This document shows positions 58,901 through 64,000 of a stretch of DNA of 64,000 nt, piece after piece. Source of the stretch: Metallumcola ferriviriculae (GTDB lineage Bacteria; Bacillota; JADQBR01); assembly GCF_035573695.1 (NCBI RefSeq), contig NZ_CP121694.1, positions 3,294,001-3,358,000 on the forward strand, given 5' to 3'. The notes under the pieces are model-generated. The model saw only the letters and a list, made by a program, of their open reading frames with translations. It made no database searches and had not been told where the DNA came from. Position 1 is the stretch's first letter; the number at the start of each line of letters is the position of its first letter. The position numbers and the translations under genes were made by a program.

Positions 58901-61803
58901 TTGCCTGCCGGGTCAATGACACTTTCTAAATTACCCAAGAGGTTGTAATTATATTGGTATTCGGCTCCATTAGGCTGGATAACCTTCTCAACCTGATTAA
59001 GGTCATTATATTCGTATTTTGTAGCATTGCCCAAAGAATCCGCAACGGATTTCAGCCTGCCTATTTCATCATATTCATAAACGGTTTTGTTACCTGCTAC
59101 ATCTTGTACTTGTTTCAACTGACCCATTTCATTATAGCTATAGTGGGTTACCACTCCTTCAGGATCTACTTGCTTTATCATTTGGTTGGCTGCATCGTAC
59201 TCATATACGGTGGTCCCGCCTCTGGGGTTGATCACCTGCTTAACGTTACCGTTAGCGTCATATTTAAATTCTGTTAGGTACCCTGCCGCATCCTCTATAT
59301 TTTTTACCCTGCTTAGTCCGTCATAAGTGTAGTTTATAGTGTTGCCTTCAGCATCGGTAACAGCCGTAATATTGCCAAGCAGGTCATACTCAAAGGTCGT
59401 TGTGCCATTTAGCGGATCAACTTCCTCTTTCAAGCGGTCAGCAGTGTCATAATAGTAGCGCGTAACATCATTTTCTTGATCAATATATTTTATTGGTTTG
59501 CCGTTGGCGTTATATTCAATGGTAATGGTGTTACCTAACGGGTCCGTGCTGGTCACCAGCCGTCCGTTATCATCATAAGTAAATGAATATTCATTTCCTT
59601 TAGGGTCAATAAAAGCTTTTAGGCGGTTCGCCGCATCATAATTTAGCTGGGTGATGTGGCCCAGTGCATCCTCGATGGTATCAAGGTTACCGTTATCTTG
59701 ATAGTTAAATTTGCTGATACCACCGTTTGGCTGCACCATATTTTCCACTAAGCCGGTGATATTATAGTTCAGGCTTACCTGCTTACCGTAAGGGTTAAGT
59801 ATTTCTGTAAGGTTACCCTGGCCGTCATAATTAAAGTTGTAGGTCTGGTTGTTGGCAAGATAGACTGCCTTTAAGTTGTTATCAGCATCATATTCGTACG
59901 TGGTCACCTGGCCCAGGGCATTAACCACCTTTTTTAAGTTTCCATTTCCGTCATACTCAAAGCTGGTACTATTACCTTTCTTATCCATATACAGCTTAAT
60001 CTCATCATTTTCCGTATATTGATAAGACTCTTCATAACCAAAAGGGTCAATTTTCTTTACTAACCGCAGCCGGCCATCATGCCGGTAGGTTGTTACGTAG
60101 CCTTTGGCATCTGTAACAGTAGTTGTCCCCCCTTGGTAATTAAAATAGGTAATGCCGCCGTTAGGAGCCACCTGTCTTATTACCTGTCCTTGGTCATTGT
60201 ATATATTCTCAATAGTTCCTTTTTTGTTTGGGCTGATTACTTTCCTCATCCGATGATCGCGGTCATACTGATACTGAATAGTATTACCTTCCGGGTCCGT
60301 AAAGTCGGTAAGATTATAGTCACTATCATAATCATAGCTTACACTTCGCCCAGCCTGGTCTACAACCTGTCTTAACCGGCCCAGGCGGTCGTATTGGAAC
60401 AGCATATGCCCGCTGTCATTGCGGACTTCGCGAAGCAGTAGATTGTCATAAAGCAAATCAGTCTTATTGCCGTTGGGATCCTGAATAGCTGCTAATCGTC
60501 CTCCCTGACTGAAATGGTACTTCCATTTATTGCGGTAAGATAAAGTAAAAGTTTCATCACCGTTTTTCCGCAGTTTCTTGTGGGACCCTGCAGGCGGCTT
60601 GTAGTTTGGACTGTCATCAAGGGTAAAAACTTCTCTATGCCCGTCTGCAAAAACTGCTTCTACGCTGCTGTCAGATAAAATGTTTAAATGAATGTCAAAA
60701 CTGTTATGCCAATTAATACCCAAAATTCCATGATGATTACCCTGAGATAGATAAATGCGAGAAAACTTTATCGGGAAAGTGCCGGAAATAGCTAAGTCCT
60801 GATGTTGGTAAAAATAATTACCCGTAGCTAGGTTTACAGGGTCTGCAGATTGACCTGCCTGGGTATTGGCGCCCCCCAGCTGCGCCTGCAATGGTTCCTG
60901 CGGGTTTTCCGGCCGGATCAGATCCCCTTCCTGTTCCGGGTCTAGAATAATCAACTTCTGGCCTGGAAAAATGTTATTTGGATCAGGGATGTTATTCAAT
61001 TCAGCAATTTGCGGGTAAAGACGGCTGTTATTATAAAAGTGTCCGGCGATGGCGCCTAAAGTATCATCCTTCTTAACTTGATACTCTAAGGCAACCAGTT
61101 CGCCAACATATTTTTCCTCTTCTTCAATTTCGATATATGTGTTGCCTTCTGCATCGGTTTTCTCTACTTCTTTCTCAATTGTTTTTGTCACGCGAAATCG
61201 GCGTGTTTCATTTTCGTAAAGCTCAACGGTAGTCATCCACATGCTGTCGTCAGTATCCGCACTCCTATTGTACTTTCCATCAATTTCTATCTCTACTGCC
61301 ACTTCATCATCTTCAGGATAAAAAGACCCATACAGTATGTAACTGCCCTCTCCATCAGGAGCAATATTGATATCCTGCTCCGGAGAAGAAGTTACTATCA
61401 AACTGGCTTCCCTGGCAAACATGTTCCATTCTTCTTCCAAGGGACGGGCTGCCACCCGGTAAATCCCATTTGGCACCGCATCTCCATTGTCATCTTTCCC
61501 GTCCCATTCGAGGGTGTTCTCCACATACCCACCTGAAAAAAACTCATTTTCCGCTAAAACCCGGATAGGATCAGCCTCATTACCGTTAATTGGATAAATG
61601 ACCACCCTCGTTTGGTGATCCTTCTCAAAGGTCCATTTAATGGTAACCTTTCCTTCATTAGGGTTGTACACTGCCGGGTCAAACCGCATGTACAGCTCCT
61701 GCCCGCCGGCGTTTCCGGCTGCAGCTACCAACCCCGATGGAACTAGGGAAAATAGAAAGGTAAAAATCAACAAAACTGATAAAGTTCTTTTAAAACGCTT
61801 CAT
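55978..61803 (-). CDS. Secreted LysM/YD-repeat Rhs polymorphic toxin
   Basis: 1941 aa. Signal peptide (about 1-28), FlgD-like Ig segment around WDGKDDNGDAVPNGIYRV (about 95-120), LysM domain (about 239-287: YQVKKDDTLGAIAGHFYNN...FPGQKLIIL), DUF6531-like start of the Rhs shell (DPVNLATGNYFYQHQDLAI), more than 40 YD repeats (about 430-1500), Rhs core end (about 1530-1690, YANARYYMPEIGRFISEDP, KYVDPLG). The C-terminal toxin (about 1840-1941: GFTGHGVDRAIGDGF, VTDSLGRNSQRFIGKTAEVVINPDTGKI) resembles BECR/colicin-E5-like RNases. Lies 13 bases after the SLH protein gene. Confidence 0.88.
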   Translation of the reverse strand: MKRFKRTLSVLLIFTFLFSLVPSGLVAAAGNAGGQELYMRFDPAVYNPNEGKVTIKWTFEKDHQTRVVIYPINGNEADPIRVLAENEFFSGGYVENTLEWDGKDDNGDAVPNGIYRVAARPLEEEWNMFAREASLIVTSSPEQDINIAPDGEGSYILYGSFYPEDDEVAVEIEIDGKYNRSADTDDSMWMTTVELYENETRRFRVTKTIEKEVEKTDAEGNTYIEIEEEEKYVGELVALEYQVKKDDTLGAIAGHFYNNSRLYPQIAELNNIPDPNNIFPGQKLIILDPEQEGDLIRPENPQEPLQAQLGGANTQAGQSADPVNLATGNYFYQHQDLAISGTFPIKFSRIYLSQGNHHGILGINWHNSFDIHLNILSDSSVEAVFADGHREVFTLDDSPNYKPPAGSHKKLRKNGDETFTLSYRNKWKYHFSQGGRLAAIQDPNGNKTDLLYDNLLLREVRNDSGHMLFQYDRLGRLRQVVDQAGRSVSYDYDSDYNLTDFTDPEGNTIQYQYDRDHRMRKVISPNKKGTIENIYNDQGQVIRQVAPNGGITYFNYQGGTTTVTDAKGYVTTYRHDGRLRLVKKIDPFGYEESYQYTENDEIKLYMDKKGNSTSFEYDGNGNLKKVVNALGQVTTYEYDADNNLKAVYLANNQTYNFNYDGQGNLTEILNPYGKQVSLNYNITGLVENMVQPNGGISKFNYQDNGNLDTIEDALGHITQLNYDAANRLKAFIDPKGNEYSFTYDDNGRLVTSTDPLGNTITIEYNANGKPIKYIDQENDVTRYYYDTADRLKEEVDPLNGTTTFEYDLLGNITAVTDAEGNTINYTYDGLSRVKNIEDAAGYLTEFKYDANGNVKQVINPRGGTTVYEYDAANQMIKQVDPEGVVTHYSYNEMGQLKQVQDVAGNKTVYEYDEIGRLKSVADSLGNATKYEYNDLNQVEKVIQPNGAEYQYNYNLLGNLESVIDPAGNQISWQYDANGNVKKAVDELGNATEYDYDSLNRVKTITDAKDNVRQFHYSATGLLERVINEKDNSTWYSYDALGRLKKVTDALGYTTSYQYDKVGNLKEVSKVQEQPETVKEAVYARLTLDLGVGTVSQGEDTQNIIETVYESVYESAYDTSGDSDPLAGDLDNSFLNEVYSWFDSEKIQKTEYRYDKRYQLREIEDALGNITYYDYDANGNVEVITDRDGYSTSYSYDLANRPTGIEYADGRKVSFSYNNLGQMNNMTDWLGSYTFEYDPVGRINKVIDALNHTTRYLYTPLGQRDKIIYPDGSEVDYEYNRLGQLTGVTDGLGKKTTYGYDAVGNITERILPNGTKTIIDYVPLSQVKQLSHLDPEGKITDMYQIEYDKAGNKKKITKQHFEEATADPEEDESLSFTYDALDQLRTVTDANGSRREYLYDSIGNRTAMLESSSGETQDSVFYRYNQLNQLTQITDEDGDTKDLSYDKRGNLNKIQSGGNVFNEYIFDSTNRLAQVVNKHKEKTSYTYNGLGQRVKTLIELDKNKGGRLSKDKEITDAQQQAKPGFDQQHKRDRMETTYALDMLSPTQNILLSYGDQVQTQRFTYGLEVLSMHFQSLNDHDNGWVPEGDETTYSGEWETLYYLQDELGSIMKVVGANGKKSAHYNYDEFGRPLGAVKFDPNWPGPDNTLGYTGYDYDHYAGLYYANARYYMPEIGRFISEDPWNGSLFNPNTLNKYPYVLNNPMKYVDPLGLRPLDWPQFMQSNSGSTSGLGKAAAKAQWQGETAGISTPNQNGPTVTPIELVVKDNHNLFEKYLRWRLNQHPQLVVNENGELRYTEEEFDKMLNMIPVLGVENLSKNVIKKAGKGLLQKLKQLFSSKGAGNSGGIVTKNGIKIEGFTGHGVDRAIGDGFKRAGVKPDSILDALKNPLKTNNVVTDSLGRNSQRFIGKTAEVVINPDTGKIISVNPTSSSKAAKLLRELEGLK
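56294..57216 (-). repeat. 923-bp direct repeat, copy inside the main Rhs gene
   Basis: Partner of 53803-54725. Ends exactly where the toxin domain of the main gene begins to differ, so recombination between copies would exchange toxin and immunity gene together. Confidence 0.9.
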
Positions 61804-61816
61804 ATTACATAACCTC

Positions 61817-63754
61817 CTAAAAACGCCCGGTCATATCCAAATACCGGTAGAATAACGCAGCTGCCTCTGCCCTAGTTGTTGCTCCATGGGGATCAAGTAA
61901 TTTGTTATAACCACTTATCAAATCTTGTTCGACTGCTCTGGCAAAATAGGGTTTAGCCCATTGGCTAATCTGATTATGGTCCTTATATTGGGCCAGCTTA
62001 TCTGTAATTTCACTTTCGCTATCCGCAGCACGCATCAGCATGGTTACCATTTCCTCTCTACTAATTGAGGCCGCGGGGCTAAACTTGTTATTATAACCCT
62101 TAACCCAGCCTCTCTGGGCAGCAGTTTCTATAAACAAGTAAGCCCAATGTTTTTTAGAGACATCCTGGAAATTTCCTGCTTGATTGCCAACAACCTCTAC
62201 ACCCATAATTGTTACCAACAGTTTGGTAAATTCCGCTCTGGTAATTGGTTTATTCGGTGCAAAGCCACCATTGGGATAACCGTTTATTGCCTTGTGGGCA
62301 GCAACAACTTCAATAGCGTCTTGGCCCCAATGCCCGTTTAAATCATTGAATGTCTGTTGATAGCTCATTAGTGCAATTGGCGCAAGGCTGTTAATTTCTG
62401 CTTTGATGGTCTTTTCCTCCACGTTATGCGTCATAGGAATATAGACCCAAGCACCTTCTGTGTTTCGCTGGTAAAGGCCAATTTTTTGCATATCGGTGTG
62501 GATATTATTAAGAGAATAATTCAGCGTCACATTAATGGCGGTAGAAGGTTCTATAGCCCCTGCCACTACTTCAAACTGATATTGCGGCCCGATAGTGGTA
62601 TACATTCCCCCAGTGGGATTGTTTGTTTCTTTAATCTGCATGGCAAAATTGCTGCTTAATCTGTTTTTCCCAATTGTAAGGCTGAGTTTGTTATCAGGTG
62701 ACTCTAGCTTAATTACGCTGGGCGTTTGTTGATCCTGAGACTTGAGGGAGCCGCTAGTGTCTGAGTGGTCATCCGCCCCATCTTCCGGCGTTTCTTTACG
62801 CTCTAAGGCATCACTAACAGGCTCTTGGTCTAGATTGCTGCCGGTAATGTATGTAACCTGACCGTTTTCAAGAATTATTTGATTTGCTGAACCGGTTTTT
62901 AAACCAACGGGCTGCTGTACTGAAACAGTAGGATTCTGATTCAAGAAAAGTTTGCCGTCTTCTTCAAGCAAAAGTTTTTCTCCATCAAAGGCAATCGGTT
63001 GATGGTCTTCATCTCCGGCCGTCACCCGGCGATAAATATCGTCATCAGGATTGTAGCTGTAAATCTGATTAGTGTTATTATGTTCTTCCGTCCAAACAAC
63101 TGTACCGCCACCGACCAGCGGCGACATTTCATCCTTGTCTGAATATGTTAATCTGATTTCCTCCTGTTCTATTAAGTCATAGGCATAAATATCTGCGTCT
63201 CCGTTGCGAAAATCAGTCCAGGCAATAATTTGCCCGTCAAATTTTACTCCAAAAGCGGTTGTCCCCTGATAAATTGTTTTTTGACTATTGGTTTCCAAGT
63301 CATATAAGACAATGTCCGTCCTGCCATCCTTATGATTAGTCCATACGATGTTATTTTCAGCAATGATAGGATGCTGGTGGTTACCCTCCGTTTGGGAAAC
63401 CTGTTTGGTTTCACCGGTTTGGAAATTATACAGGTAAATAGCATAAACTCCGCTAGGATCATCTGCATGATTCCTGTTGTCCTGCCAGACAACATAATCA
63501 GACCAAACATCCGGGTAAGCCTGGTGTGCAGGATGGTCCGTCAAATTACCCGTTGTACCCGTATCCAGGTTAAGGTAATAAACATCCCAGTTATCATCTA
63601 GGAATGACATCCAAGTAACATAATCCCCGTCTTTTTTCACCTCTCCTCCCGGTGCGGGTTTTAGTGCTGTCTGTCCAAAGGCTAATACGGTCACTGATAA
63701 AACTAAAACACCGGTTAAAAAAAGCACTTTCCTCCAAAACCTAACCACCATCAT
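61817..63754 (-). CDS. SLH-domain surface protein with TolB-like beta-propeller
   Basis: About 645 aa. Signal peptide (VLFLTGVLVLSVTVLAFGQT), a TolB-like propeller (about 30-290) with repeated D/N-x-D-I-Y/V-L-Y-D-L blades (DNWDVYYLNLDTG, GRTDIVLYDLETN, GDADIYAYDLIEQ), a linker, a ZU5/beta-sandwich-like region (about 350-460), and three C-terminal SLH domains (FNDLNGHWGQDAIEVV, FQDVSKKHWAYLFIETA, YKDHNQISQWAKPYF). SLH domains bind pyruvylated wall polymers. It is first in the operon with the Rhs gene, so may anchor or present it. Start at 63754 (GGGG 6 bases upstream) is approximate. Confidence 0.85.
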   Translation of the reverse strand: MMVVRFWRKVLFLTGVLVLSVTVLAFGQTALKPAPGGEVKKDGDYVTWMSFLDDNWDVYYLNLDTGTTGNLTDHPAHQAYPDVWSDYVVWQDNRNHADDPSGVYAIYLYNFQTGETKQVSQTEGNHQHPIIAENNIVWTNHKDGRTDIVLYDLETNSQKTIYQGTTAFGVKFDGQIIAWTDFRNGDADIYAYDLIEQEEIRLTYSDKDEMSPLVGGGTVVWTEEHNNTNQIYSYNPDDDIYRRVTAGDEDHQPIAFDGEKLLLEEDGKLFLNQNPTVSVQQPVGLKTGSANQIILENGQVTYITGSNLDQEPVSDALERKETPEDGADDHSDTSGSLKSQDQQTPSVIKLESPDNKLSLTIGKNRLSSNFAMQIKETNNPTGGMYTTIGPQYQFEVVAGAIEPSTAINVTLNYSLNNIHTDMQKIGLYQRNTEGAWVYIPMTHNVEEKTIKAEINSLAPIALMSYQQTFNDLNGHWGQDAIEVVAAHKAINGYPNGGFAPNKPITRAEFTKLLVTIMGVEVVGNQAGNFQDVSKKHWAYLFIETAAQRGWVKGYNNKFSPAASISREEMVTMLMRAADSESEITDKLAQYKDHNQISQWAKPYFARAVEQDLISGYNKLLDPHGATTRAEAAALFYRYLDMTGRF

Positions 63755-63795
63755 CCTCATCCCCAATCTTCATTATTTTCATTGCTGCCAAAGTA

Positions 63796-63826
63796 AATAA
63801 AAAAACTTGCCCATGGAAGGAGCAAG
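63796..63826 (-). terminator. Riboswitch-linked intrinsic terminator
   Basis: On the minus strand, CTTGCTCC pairs with GGGCAAG and is followed by TTTTTTTATTT. It lies between the c-di-GMP aptamer and the SLH gene, as an expression platform should. Confidence 0.75.
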
Positions 63827-63844
63827 CTACACAATTAAATCTCC

Positions 63845-63932
63845 TTCGGTAGCCCGGCGATCATAGCTGCATGGTTCAGCTTTAGACCCGTGGCTTTGCG
63901 TCCACCGTTTTCACGGAGTTTGCCATTTCGGT
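63845..63932 (-). ncRNA. Cyclic di-GMP-I riboswitch (GEMM motif)
   Basis: Minus-strand sequence carries the GEMM landmarks in order: GGCAAAC, a GAAA tetraloop in CCGTGAAAACGG, the near-invariant GGACGCAAAGCC, a CTAAA receptor, CCATGCAGC and the closing GGGCTACCGA. About 90 bases upstream of the SLH gene, with a terminator in between, so c-di-GMP should switch transcription of the SLH and Rhs genes. Whether ligand turns the operon on or off cannot be decided by eye. Confidence 0.9.
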
Positions 63933-64000
63933 AGATTGAAATATCTCACTTTTTTGACTTTAGTTTTATAATTTGAGATAATTTGACAATTTCCTTCTTT

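Noticed and set aside
57250-60500. Tandem DNA repeats in the Rhs gene as a satellite
   Set aside because: The periodicity is explained by the YD-repeat protein; individual units differ strongly at DNA level.
1-64000. tRNA or rRNA genes
   Set aside because: No T-loop GGTTCGAATCC-type segment with a matching cloverleaf, and no rRNA-like block, was seen on either strand.

Overview
The window reads as chromosomal DNA of a spore-forming-type anaerobic Clostridia, most like the Desulfotomaculum/Peptococcaceae group. The grounds are low-to-moderate GC, strong AGGAGG ribosome sites with frequent GTG/TTG starts, HdrD/HdrE-like redox proteins, corrinoid methyl-transfer genes with an ASKHA activator, SLH-domain surface proteins, ComFB, YdbC, YwbE and DUF3243. 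This assignment is inference; no rRNA or tRNA gene is present to test it.

1-12 kb is ordinary chromosome: the para-aminobenzoate pair pabA/pabB (pabB runs off the left edge), a split lysine exporter lysO, a five-gene flavin/Fe-S amino-acid dehydrogenase cluster resembling dye-linked proline or sarcosine dehydrogenases, an endonuclease III cut short just before its Fe-S loop, a methyltransferase, two DMT exporters and several very small genes.

12.3-26.1 kb is one long minus-strand array that I read as a corrinoid demethylation system. It holds a corrinoid protein, a reductive activator, two zinc UroD-type methyltransferases, an MtrH-type methyltransferase and an AhpD-like protein. A TauABC/SsuABC-type importer follows, whose binding protein is circularly permuted, then a flavin oxidoreductase, an HdrE/HdrD-like pair and a CobW GTPase. 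This is the composition of O-demethylase (Odm/Mtv) systems with transport and electron-delivery modules added. A divergent regulator with three helix-turn-helix domains and two DUF6951 paralogues flank it (26.4-29.1 kb), followed by an acyl-CoA synthetase.

31-53 kb is visibly AT-richer and more mobile. It has a RAYT transposon with perfect 24-bp inverted ends sitting in the end of an N5-(carboxyethyl)ornithine synthase gene; that gene lies next to an ATP-grasp ligase, an M20 amidohydrolase and an alanine dehydrogenase. After truA, an ABC-F protein, citrate synthase and membrane proteins come toxin-antitoxin modules, an IS4-type element with a 12-bp target duplication, and gene fragments.

53-64 kb is a polymorphic-toxin locus. 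A c-di-GMP-I riboswitch with a terminator precedes an SLH-anchored beta-propeller protein and a 1941-residue LysM/YD-repeat Rhs protein with a C-terminal toxin and its immunity gene. Downstream lies an orphan Rhs tip with a different toxin and immunity gene, joined to an IS110 remnant and sharing a 923-bp repeat with the main gene. In my reading, c-di-GMP controls display of a surface toxin whose tip can be exchanged.
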